Positions 1 to 8,457 of a stretch of 64,000 nucleotides of DNA are shown in pieces. How positions within the stretch are numbered: the stretch's first letter is position 1; each line of letters opens with the position of its first letter. Source of the stretch: Blautia faecis. GTDB taxonomy: Bacteria; Bacillota; Clostridia; Lachnospirales; Lachnospiraceae. The stretch spans positions 1 through 64,000 of the forward strand of contig NZ_JAJCIA010000008.1 of the NCBI RefSeq assembly GCF_020554845.1. Direction: 5' to 3'. The notes under the pieces were generated by a model that was not told where the DNA came from, ran no database searches, and worked only from the letters and a program-made list of their open reading frames with translations. A program made the translations under genes and the position numbers.

Positions 1-41
1 TGTACGCCGCCGCCCGCCATCGAGCAGAGTTTTACACCTAA

Positions 42-128
42 TTGGGGATAAAACAACTTATGAGTGGAGGTGGCATTGTCATTGTGGCACAGACGGTAAT
101 TCCACAGCTTACAAGCCTGTTCTCATAA
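42..128 (+). pseudogene. 3' stub of a Maff2-like small membrane protein gene
   Basis: Codons 42-128 read GIKQLMSGGGIVIVAQ and then a hydrophobic end, which matches the C-terminus of the Maff2 family of small conjugal membrane proteins normally found just before the VirB6-like gene. The frame is closed by an in-frame stop at 39-41, and the GC-rich sequence at 1-38 does not continue the Maff2 protein. The gene is therefore either interrupted just upstream of about 45 (a group II intron or other insertion is one explanation) or the window starts inside an insertion. Only the stub is supported. Confidence 0.6.
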
Positions 129-131
129 TTC

Positions 132-1004
132 ATGGGTGCGATTCTTGACAAGATAACTGAATTTATAAAGGAAATGCTGCAAGGGTGGGTTTTGGACAAC
201 CTCTCCACGATGTTTACGGACGTGAATGATAAGGTCGGGACAATCGCCGGAGAGGTTGGGAAAACACCCAGCACATGGAACTCCGGCATTTTTTCTATGG
301 TGGAGAGCCTGTCGGAAAATGTGATGATACCCATAGCCGGCATGATTATCAGTGCCATACTCTGCTATGAGCTGATCACGATGGTCATGGATAAGAACAA
401 TATGCATGAAGTAGGAAGCGAGTTCTTTTTTCGTTACCTTATCAAAGCCTGTATCGCTGTGCTGCTTCTTAGCTACACCTTTGACATCACAATGGCGATT
501 TTTGATGTGGGAAACCATATCGTGACCAGAGCAGGCGGTATTGTTTCGGGTTCCACTACCATTGATGTGACGGATACCCTTAAAACCATGTTTGACAGTC
601 AGATTGATACAATGGGCATTGGCGAGCTGATCGGGCTTGGTATCGAAACCATGATTGTCAGCTTATGTATGAAAATCATCTCCCTGCTCATTACCGTCAT
701 GCTTTTCGGGAGAATGATTGAAATCTACCTTTATATTTCAGTAGCTCCGGTTCCCTTTGCCACATTCAGCAACCGGGAATGGGGCGGTATCGGAAACAAT
801 TATATCAAGGGGTTGTGTTCACTGGCGTTTCAGGGATTTTTCATTATGGTATGCGTGGCAATCTATGCGGTGCTGGTATCCGGCATTGCGGTTGCAGACA
901 ATCTGCACACAGCACTGTGGTCGGTGGCAGCTTATACCGTTGTCCTGTGCTTCAGCCTGTTCAAGACAGGTTCCCTTGCGAAATCAATCTGGAATGCCCA
1001 TTAG
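132..1004 (+). CDS. VirB6/TrbL-like conjugal transfer membrane protein (CD1112-type)
   Basis: This 290-residue protein is likely a polytopic inner component of the mating-pair channel. Hydrophobic segments lie near residues 60-85, 97-120, 165-195, 195-215 and 230-265, and the order and length match the CD1112-like VirB6/TrbL proteins of Tn1549-type elements. The ATG at 132 is three bases after the stop of the Maff2-like stub and has no clear ribosome site, so translation is probably coupled to the upstream gene. If that gene is really interrupted, expression of this one could suffer. Function comes from family and context; no catalytic motif is expected. Confidence 0.85.
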   Translation: MGAILDKITEFIKEMLQGWVLDNLSTMFTDVNDKVGTIAGEVGKTPSTWNSGIFSMVESLSENVMIPIAGMIISAILCYELITMVMDKNNMHEVGSEFFFRYLIKACIAVLLLSYTFDITMAIFDVGNHIVTRAGGIVSGSTTIDVTDTLKTMFDSQIDTMGIGELIGLGIETMIVSLCMKIISLLITVMLFGRMIEIYLYISVAPVPFATFSNREWGGIGNNYIKGLCSLAFQGFFIMVCVAIYAVLVSGIAVADNLHTALWSVAAYTVVLCFSLFKTGSLAKSIWNAH

Positions 1005-1067
1005 AACACATTTCAAGGAAAGGAGGGAACAGCCGGGGCTTGCAGTATCAGTTCCGGCTGTGATGTT

Positions 1068-1463
1068 ATGGCAATATCCGTAGCAGTGCCAAAGAATTTA
1101 AGCGGCATAAAGACAAAAGTAGCATTAAATCTGACGAAACGCCAGCTTATCTGCTTCAGCGGTGCAGGTGCGGTGGGGATTCCCTTTTACATATTTACAA
1201 AGGGGATCATCGGCACACAGGCATCGGCACTTTTGATGGTAGCGGTCATGCTGCCTTTTTTCTTTCTGGCAATGTATGAAAGGGACGGATTTCCGGCAGA
1301 GAAGATTCTGTATTTTATGATAAGGCAGAAATTCCTCACACCGGGGATTCGTCCCTACAAATCAGAAAATATTTACAGAAGATTAGAAGAAACAGAGCGT
1401 ATAAAAGAGGAGGTGCGTGAACTTGAAGAAAAAGCAGGCGGCAGAAAAGCCGGACAGACATAA
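1068..1463 (+). CDS. PrgI-like conjugal transfer protein
   Basis: This 131-residue protein begins with a basic segment and then two adjacent transmembrane stretches (about residues 28-45 and 50-68), followed by a charged tail with a heptad-like EETERIKEEVRELEEK end. That layout is the PrgI family, a small VirB3-like partner placed directly before VirB4 in Gram-positive transfer operons. Its 3' end overlaps the start of the VirB4 gene by 47 bases, which indicates translational coupling. The ATG lacks a strong ribosome site. Confidence 0.8.
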   Translation: MAISVAVPKNLSGIKTKVALNLTKRQLICFSGAGAVGIPFYIFTKGIIGTQASALLMVAVMLPFFFLAMYERDGFPAEKILYFMIRQKFLTPGIRPYKSENIYRRLEETERIKEEVRELEEKAGGRKAGQT

Positions 1464-3873
1464 GAAAAAAGGGAAATCGAAGCCGGGGCTGACATTTGCG
1501 GAGCGGAGAAGTCTTGCGGAGTTAAAGCACAGACTTGCCGGAACGAATAAAAACGCAGAAAAGCCCACCACAGCACAGAAGACCATTACATTTCAGAAAA
1601 TGTACCGGGACGGTATCTGTCAGGTCACTTCTGGCTTTTATACAAAAATGGTGGAGTTTTACGATATAAACTATGATCTGCTGGAAGTTGAGGACAAAGG
1701 GGAAATACTGGAGGAATACAGCAGGCTGATTAACTATTTTGACCCGTCCATTAAATTTGAATTGTTTTTGTTTAACAGACAGGTCAACGAGCAGACCTTA
1801 ATCGACCAGTTTGATATTCCCCTGCAGGGCGATGATTTTGATGATATTCGTGAGGAATACACGCAGATGTTAAAGAAACAGGCTGCAAAGGGAAACAACG
1901 GTATTATCAAATCCAAATATCTGATTTTCGGGATTGAGAGCAAAGGCTTTAAGGAAGCGAGGTCAAAACTTACCAACATCGAAGCCGATGTGATTAAAAA
2001 CTTCACAAATCTTGGCACATATGCCAAGAGCCTTGACGGAAAGGAACGTCTGCGTATCCTGCATGAGTATTTTAACCAGGATACAATGGAGCCTTTCCGT
2101 TTTTCATTTAAAGAACTGGCGGAGTCCGGCAAAAGCGTGAAAGATTATGTTGCCCCACCGGGTTTTGATTTCCGCTATCCCAGCCGATTTAAGGCAGGGA
2201 AGATGTATGGCAGCGTTCATTATCTGGATATTATTGCCCCTAAATTTGATGATGAGCTGTTAAAAAAGCTTCTTGATCTGGATGCGAACCTTACCATTAC
2301 CATGCATATGCAGACAATGGACCCGGTCAAGGCTATCAAGATGTTAAAGGGAGCATTGACGAATATCCAGAAAATGAAGATTGAGGAGCAGAAAAAGGCG
2401 GTAAGGTCAGGGTACGACATGGATATTCTTCCCACGGACATTATCACTTATGAAAAAGATACCCTCGACCTTTTGGACGATTTAAACAGCAGCAATCAGA
2501 AAATGGTCAAAATGACATTTCTCCTGACCTGCTATGGCAGAAACAAGCGGGAGCTGGAAAATATCACACAGAGGGTGTCCGGCATTATCCAACAGGCAAA
2601 CTGCAATCTCAGATGTATGCAGTATTTACAGGAGCAGGGACTGATGGCATCGGCACCAATCGGATGCAACGATACGGGAATTGAACGGGATTTGACAACA
2701 AAGAGTACCGCTATCTTAGTACCGTTCTGTACGCAGGAATTATTTATGCCAGCTCCGGCTATTTATTATGGTTTAAATGCCCTTTCCAACAACATGATTA
2801 TGGCAGACCGGAAGCGGCTTCGTACACCAAATGGTGTGATTCTTGGTACGCCGGGAAGTGGTAAATCTTTTAGTGCAAAGCGTGAGATTCTATCCTGCTT
2901 CCTGATGACAAAGGATGATATTGTGGTCTGCGATCCGGAGGGCGAATATTTTGCCCTTGTGGGAGCGTTGCACGGACAGGTGGTAAGGCTGGCAACCAAT
3001 TCCAAAGATTATCTGAATCCGATGGATATTCAGTTGAGCCATAAGGGGGATAAGGAAGCCTTGAAGCTGAAATCCGATTTTGTCATTACCCTTTGTGATT
3101 TGATTGCCGGAGGAAAAGACGGTCTGGAAAACGATGAAAAAGGTATCATTGATGAGTGTATCCGCCATATTTATGAAGCCTATTTTGAAAATCCGGTGCC
3201 GGAGAATATGCCGATTCTGGAAGATTTGTATAATGCCCTGTTGAAGCACAAGAACAAAAAGGCGGAGCGTATTGCAAACTCCCTTGTCCTGTATGTGCAT
3301 GGTTCGCAGAATTATTTTAACCACAGGACAAATGTGGACAGTAAAAACCGGATTATGTGTTTTGATATTCGGGATTTGGGAAATCAGCTAAAGGAACTTG
3401 GAATGTTAATCGTGCAGGATGCGGTGTGGAATCGGGTATCACAGAACCGGGAACGTAAGATTGCTACCCGCTATTATTGTGATGAGTTCCACCTTTTGCT
3501 GAAGGAGAAGCAGACCGCTATTTATTCGGTGGAAATCTGGAAGCGTTTCCGTAAGTGGGGCGGTATTCCTACGGGACTGACGCAGAACGTAGGCGATTTT
3601 TTGAAGTCAGAGGAAATCGAGGGAATCCTCGGCAATTCCGATTTTGTATATCTCCTGAATCAAAATGCAAAGGATCAGGCAATCCTTGCGGATAAGCTGG
3701 GATTATCAGAAAAACAGCTTGCCCATGTAACCAATTCCGAGCCGGGGTGCGGACTGATTCTGTTTGATAACGTGGTTATTCCGTTCGTGGATAAATATCC
3801 GGCAGATACCAAGACCTTTGCGGTTATGAATACCAAACCGGAGGAAAGTGTAAGGCAGGAGGTAAATGAGTAG
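1417..3873 (+). CDS. VirB4-like conjugal transfer ATPase (CD1110-type)
   Basis: This 818-residue protein is the main ATPase expected to power the type IV secretion channel. Walker A is GTPGSGKS at about residues 477-484 and Walker B is YYCDEFHL at about 687-694; the C-terminal half carries the TraC/VirB4 fold and the N-terminal half the CagE/TrbE-type domain. The GTG at 1417 is chosen because AGGAGG ends just before it and the start lies inside the upstream PrgI-like gene, as usual for this pair. The stop overlaps the GTG of the next gene by one base at 3873, so the genes are co-translated. Confidence 0.93.
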   Translation: MNLKKKQAAEKPDRHKKKGKSKPGLTFAERRSLAELKHRLAGTNKNAEKPTTAQKTITFQKMYRDGICQVTSGFYTKMVEFYDINYDLLEVEDKGEILEEYSRLINYFDPSIKFELFLFNRQVNEQTLIDQFDIPLQGDDFDDIREEYTQMLKKQAAKGNNGIIKSKYLIFGIESKGFKEARSKLTNIEADVIKNFTNLGTYAKSLDGKERLRILHEYFNQDTMEPFRFSFKELAESGKSVKDYVAPPGFDFRYPSRFKAGKMYGSVHYLDIIAPKFDDELLKKLLDLDANLTITMHMQTMDPVKAIKMLKGALTNIQKMKIEEQKKAVRSGYDMDILPTDIITYEKDTLDLLDDLNSSNQKMVKMTFLLTCYGRNKRELENITQRVSGIIQQANCNLRCMQYLQEQGLMASAPIGCNDTGIERDLTTKSTAILVPFCTQELFMPAPAIYYGLNALSNNMIMADRKRLRTPNGVILGTPGSGKSFSAKREILSCFLMTKDDIVVCDPEGEYFALVGALHGQVVRLATNSKDYLNPMDIQLSHKGDKEALKLKSDFVITLCDLIAGGKDGLENDEKGIIDECIRHIYEAYFENPVPENMPILEDLYNALLKHKNKKAERIANSLVLYVHGSQNYFNHRTNVDSKNRIMCFDIRDLGNQLKELGMLIVQDAVWNRVSQNRERKIATRYYCDEFHLLLKEKQTAIYSVEIWKRFRKWGGIPTGLTQNVGDFLKSEEIEGILGNSDFVYLLNQNAKDQAILADKLGLSEKQLAHVTNSEPGCGLILFDNVVIPFVDKYPADTKTFAVMNTKPEESVRQEVNE

Positions 3874-6461
3874 TGGCGGAGAAAAAGAAGCAGAAATCGG
3901 CTGGATTTGCACAGGAAAAAAACACCTTTACCGGAGAAATTCCAAAGAAAGCAAGTGAGGGTAAAAATAAAAAATCCGTAGCATATCAGCCGAGAGATGC
4001 AGATACCACTTCTGGACACGATGTCCAGAGGTCGAAAAATACAAAGAAGTATCAGAAAGCAGATGCTTCTGGACAGAATGTCCAAAAGTCCAAGGGAGCA
4101 GAAGCCGGAGAGAAGTCCAAACGTGATTTTACACAGCCGGACAGCACTTTTTCGGAGGAAGCAGGAGAGGAACAGGGCAAAAAATATTCCAGCGACGATT
4201 ACCGCCACAGGGACACCTATCATCCGTCACAGAAAAAGGGCAGGTATCAAAGGCGGGAGATAAAGAGCCGGGAACGAGTGAAGCAATCTGATTTTGAACA
4301 GGATTTCCAGACAAAGGACACTACCTTTACCGGAGAGGCGGAACCGGAATTTCATGGGAGTAAAAAGTTAGACCGACTGCAAAAGAAAGCGGAGAAAGCC
4401 GGAAAAAAGACGGAAGCTGCAAGGAAGAAGATTCCTAAGAAAACGGAGTATTCTCTGGAGCGTGTTTTTGATGAAAAGACGGGCAGAACAAAATATGTAT
4501 TGACTTCTGTAAAAAAAGAAAAACCATTCAAATCGGACAGTCCTGTAAAAAGAGCTGCTGGCAAGGTGGGAATGGAATCTTCTAATTTTGCCCACAGTAA
4601 GGTTGCCGAAGTGGAGAAAGAAAATTCCGGTGTGGAGGCTGCCCATAAGACGGAGCAGAGCGGGGAAGATGTTTACCGCTTTTTCAAAGGGCATTACAAA
4701 GGGAAAACGGAAAGACGGAGAGCGAAAGCTGCAAAGCTGGAGAAAAAGCAGATGCAGAAAGAGGTCAATTTCCGTTATCAGAAGTTCTTGGAAGAAAATC
4801 CGGAAATGCAGGAAAAGACCATTCAGAAGCAGTTGCAGAAAAGACTGCAAAAGCAGCGTATCAAACGGGAATATGCAAAAGCAAGACGGGCGGGACAGAC
4901 AGCGAAAGCCGCAAAGGAAACAGCGGCGAAGTCCGGGAATCTTTTTACAGCGGCAGCCAGAAAGATACAGGAGATTGCATCAAAAAATGTTTCGCTTCTG
5001 CTTGCCATAGGAGCCTTTGCGGTGCTTCTTGTGATGATTATGACAGCAGTATCTTCCTGTGGGGCGATGTTTGCCGGAGGAATCAGTACCACGCTGGCAG
5101 GAAGTTATATGAGCGTTCCGGCAGAAATAGATGCGGCAGATTTAGCTTTTTCTGAACTGGAAAAAGAATTGCAGGCAGAGATTGATGCCATAGAAACCAC
5201 TTATCCGGATTATGATGAGTACCGTTATAATCTGGCATCTATCGGGCATGACCCATTTGCACTGATCAGCTATCTGTCGGCAGTCCATACGGAATTTACT
5301 GCAAGTGAGGTACAGGCAGAAATAGAATATCTGTTTGATGAAATGTATGAGCTGACACTAAATCCTACAGAGGAAACGAGGACAAGGACGGTAACAAAAA
5401 CAGGCACTCATACGGTAACAGACCCGGTTACGGGGGAAACAACAGAAGAGGAATACGAGTATGAAGTGGAAGAGGAATATACCGTAACCATTCTGGAAGT
5501 GACCTTGACAGCAAAAGATTTAAACGTAGTAGTTGCCGGACGCATGAATGAGGAGCAGAGAGAAATCTATGCTTTTTATAACCAGACCCACGGGCTGACA
5601 CAGCAGTTTTATAAGCCCCTTGATTTATATTGGTACAACTATGTGAGCAGTTATTATGGCTGGCGTATCAATCCAGTCACAGGGCAGGAACAGTTACATC
5701 GGGGCGTAGATATTGCAGTACCTACCGGAACAACCGTATATGCGGCGATGGACGGGACAGTAACTACCGCAACTTATGACAGCTATTACGGAAATTATGT
5801 AGTGATTGAAGATGAAAAAGGCTACTGCACAAAATATGCCCACATGGATACCTTAAATGTCCGGGCAGGGCAGAGCGTGACGCATGGAGATGTGATCGGA
5901 ACAACAGGGAATACGGGAAGCAGTACCGGAAGTCATTTACATATCGAATGTCTGTATCAGGGGGAATATTATAACCCTCTTTTTTATTTTGAAGCAGGCA
6001 CGGATACGCTGTATGGCGAAACGCCGGGCAGCGGAAGCGGCGGAGGAAATGTGATACCGCCGGATTCCTATGACGATGCAACCGTGCAGGCACTTATGGA
6101 AGAAGCGGCGAGATATTTAGGCTATCCCTATGTATGGGGAGGCTCCAGTCCGTCCACCAGCTTTGACTGTTCCGGTTTTGTCTGCTGGGTATTTACAAAC
6201 AGCGGTGTCCATAACCTGCCACGAACCACAGCACAGGGCATTTATAACCAGTGTACGCCTGTGTCGGCGGCAGATGCAAAGGCGGGGGATATTATCTTTT
6301 TTACAGGTACATACAATTCGGGCGTACCAGTCAGCCATGTGGGGATTTACTGCGGAAACGGGGTCATGATTCATTGCGGAGATCCAATCAGTTACGCTTC
6401 AATCAATTCGTCCTATTGGCAGAGCCATTTTTATGCGTTTGGAAGATTATCAGGAAATTAA
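3873..6461 (+). CDS. CD1108-type mobile-element protein with M23 and NlpC/P60 wall-hydrolase domains
   Basis: This 862-residue protein resembles VirB1-type enzymes that open the cell wall for mating. Residues 1-370 are basic, lysine-rich and low in hydrophobics (cytoplasmic). One membrane span lies near 372-395. An M23 (LytM-like) metallopeptidase follows, with HRGVD near 609 and HLHIE near 687, and then a C-terminal NlpC/P60 domain with FDCSGFVCW (catalytic Cys near 766) and SHVGIY (His near 822). The start is GTG directly at the VirB4 stop. The N-terminal region contains two copies of a 25-bp palindrome that also occurs in two other genes of this element (4008-4032 and 4065-4089). Confidence 0.9.
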   Translation: MAEKKKQKSAGFAQEKNTFTGEIPKKASEGKNKKSVAYQPRDADTTSGHDVQRSKNTKKYQKADASGQNVQKSKGAEAGEKSKRDFTQPDSTFSEEAGEEQGKKYSSDDYRHRDTYHPSQKKGRYQRREIKSRERVKQSDFEQDFQTKDTTFTGEAEPEFHGSKKLDRLQKKAEKAGKKTEAARKKIPKKTEYSLERVFDEKTGRTKYVLTSVKKEKPFKSDSPVKRAAGKVGMESSNFAHSKVAEVEKENSGVEAAHKTEQSGEDVYRFFKGHYKGKTERRRAKAAKLEKKQMQKEVNFRYQKFLEENPEMQEKTIQKQLQKRLQKQRIKREYAKARRAGQTAKAAKETAAKSGNLFTAAARKIQEIASKNVSLLLAIGAFAVLLVMIMTAVSSCGAMFAGGISTTLAGSYMSVPAEIDAADLAFSELEKELQAEIDAIETTYPDYDEYRYNLASIGHDPFALISYLSAVHTEFTASEVQAEIEYLFDEMYELTLNPTEETRTRTVTKTGTHTVTDPVTGETTEEEYEYEVEEEYTVTILEVTLTAKDLNVVVAGRMNEEQREIYAFYNQTHGLTQQFYKPLDLYWYNYVSSYYGWRINPVTGQEQLHRGVDIAVPTGTTVYAAMDGTVTTATYDSYYGNYVVIEDEKGYCTKYAHMDTLNVRAGQSVTHGDVIGTTGNTGSSTGSHLHIECLYQGEYYNPLFYFEAGTDTLYGETPGSGSGGGNVIPPDSYDDATVQALMEEAARYLGYPYVWGGSSPSTSFDCSGFVCWVFTNSGVHNLPRTTAQGIYNQCTPVSAADAKAGDIIFFTGTYNSGVPVSHVGIYCGNGVMIHCGDPISYASINSSYWQSHFYAFGRLSGN
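4008..4032 (+). repeat. coding palindrome, copy 1
   Basis: Arms ACTTCTGGACA and TGTCCAGAGGT flank CGA, with one mismatch. It is read as TTSGHDVQRS in the CD1108-type protein. Near-identical copies in the same codon phase occur at 4065, 14614 and 23329. Confidence 0.85.
4065..4089 (+). repeat. coding palindrome, copy 2
   Basis: The sequence around CTTCTGGACA, GAA, TGTCCAAAAG is read as ASGQNVQKS in the CD1108-type protein, 57 bases after copy 1. Confidence 0.85.
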
Positions 6462-6482
6462 AATAACGGGAAGTGAGGAACG

Positions 6483-6767
6483 ATGACGAAAGAGAGAATT
6501 GTAAAGGAGCTTTCCAAAGTCCGGGAACAGCTTGCGGGATTGCAGGCGAGGGAGAGGGACTTGGCGGAACAGCTTCAGATGGCGGAGGATGCGGAGAAGA
6601 TGAAATTCATTGAAAAGAATAAAATCTCTCTGGATCGGCTGATTCTGTTAAATAAGGTCAGCGAAGAAGAAATTATGCGTCTGCTGAAAGAAAAAGAGCA
6701 GAAAGAAGCAGCACAATCAGAAGAAAGGGAGGCTTACAGCCATGAAGAACAGGAAGTTATCATCTAG
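6483..6767 (+). CDS. DUF4315-type small coiled-coil protein
   Basis: This 94-residue, highly charged protein is predicted to be mostly helical, with a coiled-coil-like first 45 residues (KVREQLAGLQARERDLAEQL). Length and position, between the CD1108-type and CD1107-type genes, match the DUF4315 family of Tn1549-like elements. A GTGAGGAACG ribosome-site region precedes the ATG. The end overlaps the next gene by 26 bases. The role in transfer is unknown. Confidence 0.8.
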   Translation: MTKERIVKELSKVREQLAGLQARERDLAEQLQMAEDAEKMKFIEKNKISLDRLILLNKVSEEEIMRLLKEKEQKEAAQSEEREAYSHEEQEVII

Positions 6768-8454
6768 GGCGGTCATATCTCTTGTATTATCCGCTGTGTT
6801 ATTTACCATGCCTGCGATGGCATTTTCCGTGAATGGAAACTACGCACTCAGTGCTTTTGCAGAAGAAACAAAAGAAACCGAAGAATCCAAACCGGAGGAG
6901 AGTATGGAGCAGACACCCGGCGAAAGTGAAACCGAGGGCAGTACGGAGGAAAATACAGAAAATAGCACCGAGAGAAGCACCGAAGAAACTACGGAAGGTA
7001 GTACGGAGGGAAGCACCGAAGAAAATACAGAAGGCAGTACCGACGAAAGCACCGGGGATGGCACTGTATCGGGAAATGATAAGCCGGAGCCTGTATGCAA
7101 CTGCGAAGATCAATGCGGTGCGTATGAGTATGATAAAAACTGTCCGGTCTGTGTTACAGATTATAAGCTCTGTGCCTATAAAAAACCGAATGTCAGTATC
7201 AAGATCAGACAGCCGGAGGAGTGGCATAATGACGCTGTTTCCGTTTCTTTCAGTGTAAAAGATACCGCAGATACGGGAAATTTTGAAATCGCAAAAATAG
7301 AGGCAAAGGTAGGGCAGAATGGAAGCTGGACAGATGTTACGGAGGAAAAGAAATTAAGGATTTCCGAGAACTGTACCGTGTATGTGCTTGTCACAGACCA
7401 GAAAGGCAATACCTATGAGAAGAACCGTGCCATAAAGTGCTTTGATACCGTAAAACCGACTTTAAATGCGGCAGTCAGTGACGGACTTTTAAGCATACAG
7501 GTACATGATACGGATTCCGGTGCAAAGGCGGTATATGTCAATGGATATGAGTTTACAGATCTGACGGGCGGCACGTTGAATATCCGCCTCCAGCAGTTTG
7601 ACGCAGGGTATGAATATTTTACCATTTCTGCAATGGACAATGCCGGAAATATGTCAGAGGTTTATAAGACGAAAAATCCGTACTATAAAGACCCTGCCGA
7701 TACCAGTGACGGGAATCCGGCGGAGCAGCTCCCGGAGAGTGCGAACCCGACGAAACCGGGGAGTGCTACGGGAACCGTGACGGAGCATACCAAAACAGAC
7801 AGTAACGGAAATACCACATCACATACAAGTCCTGCCGAACAGAAAAAGCAGGCAATGAAAGAAGCTGCGGAGGCAGAAAGCGGGAAAACAGAAAGTACGG
7901 AAAAATCCGGTCAGGGCAAGGAGTTTTATACTATTCAGACCGCCACGGAGAAAGTTTTCTATCTGATTATTGACCGGGACGGAGAGGAAGAAATGGTATA
8001 TTTTTTGACTGAGGTTACGGAAAATGACCTGTTAAATGCAACTTCCGATAACAGTGAAACCTTGCCGAAAAATTCCGCTGCGTTGGAATCTGCAATTCCG
8101 AATGGGGAGAGTGCATTGCCAAACAACAACGGAGAGCAGGCAGATACAGAGGGAAAGGAAACGGAAACAGAAAAAGGTACGGAAGGTGCAGAGAGTACGG
8201 AAAATACAGAGGAAACCGAACCGGAGCCGGAAGTGAAAGAAGCACCGAATCCGATGATTTCGTATGTGCTGATTGGTGGTCTTGCCTTAATCGTTATCGG
8301 AGCTGCTTATTATTTTAAGGTTGTCCGCAAGAAAAAAGAGGACTTTATCGAGGACGAAGATGAAGATGAGGAAGATAACGAGGAGTATGAAAACGAAGAT
8401 GAGGAATCGGAGGAAGATACGGAAGAAGATTTCTTTGACGAACAGGAGGAATAA
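6742..8454 (+). CDS. CD1107-type surface protein with STE-rich stalk and C-terminal membrane anchor (DUF4366-like)
   Basis: This 570-residue protein has a signal peptide (basic NRKLSSR, then a hydrophobic stretch to about residue 40), a low-complexity Ser/Thr/Glu stalk at about 55-105 built from STEE/GSTE units, a Cys-rich patch at about 119-148, an Ig-like middle region (IRQPEEWHNDAVSVSFSVKD onwards), a second Glu-rich linker and one membrane span near 505-526. A very acidic cytoplasmic tail follows. No LPXTG sorting signal is present, so it is held by the C-terminal span. The layout matches CD1107-family proteins of conjugative elements. A role in cell contact is inference. Confidence 0.85.
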   Translation: MKNRKLSSRAVISLVLSAVLFTMPAMAFSVNGNYALSAFAEETKETEESKPEESMEQTPGESETEGSTEENTENSTERSTEETTEGSTEGSTEENTEGSTDESTGDGTVSGNDKPEPVCNCEDQCGAYEYDKNCPVCVTDYKLCAYKKPNVSIKIRQPEEWHNDAVSVSFSVKDTADTGNFEIAKIEAKVGQNGSWTDVTEEKKLRISENCTVYVLVTDQKGNTYEKNRAIKCFDTVKPTLNAAVSDGLLSIQVHDTDSGAKAVYVNGYEFTDLTGGTLNIRLQQFDAGYEYFTISAMDNAGNMSEVYKTKNPYYKDPADTSDGNPAEQLPESANPTKPGSATGTVTEHTKTDSNGNTTSHTSPAEQKKQAMKEAAEAESGKTESTEKSGQGKEFYTIQTATEKVFYLIIDRDGEEEMVYFLTEVTENDLLNATSDNSETLPKNSAALESAIPNGESALPNNNGEQADTEGKETETEKGTEGAESTENTEETEPEPEVKEAPNPMISYVLIGGLALIVIGAAYYFKVVRKKKEDFIEDEDEDEEDNEEYENEDEESEEDTEEDFFDEQEE

Positions 8455-8457
8455 GGT

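Noticed and set aside
6900..7065. Repetitive tract that could be a satellite or CRISPR
   Set aside because: It is the low-complexity STE/GSTE stalk of the CD1107-type surface protein, with imperfect codon-level repeats.
6742..8454. LPXTG sortase-anchored protein
   Set aside because: No LPXTG-like signal occurs before the C-terminal span, and a long acidic tail follows the span.
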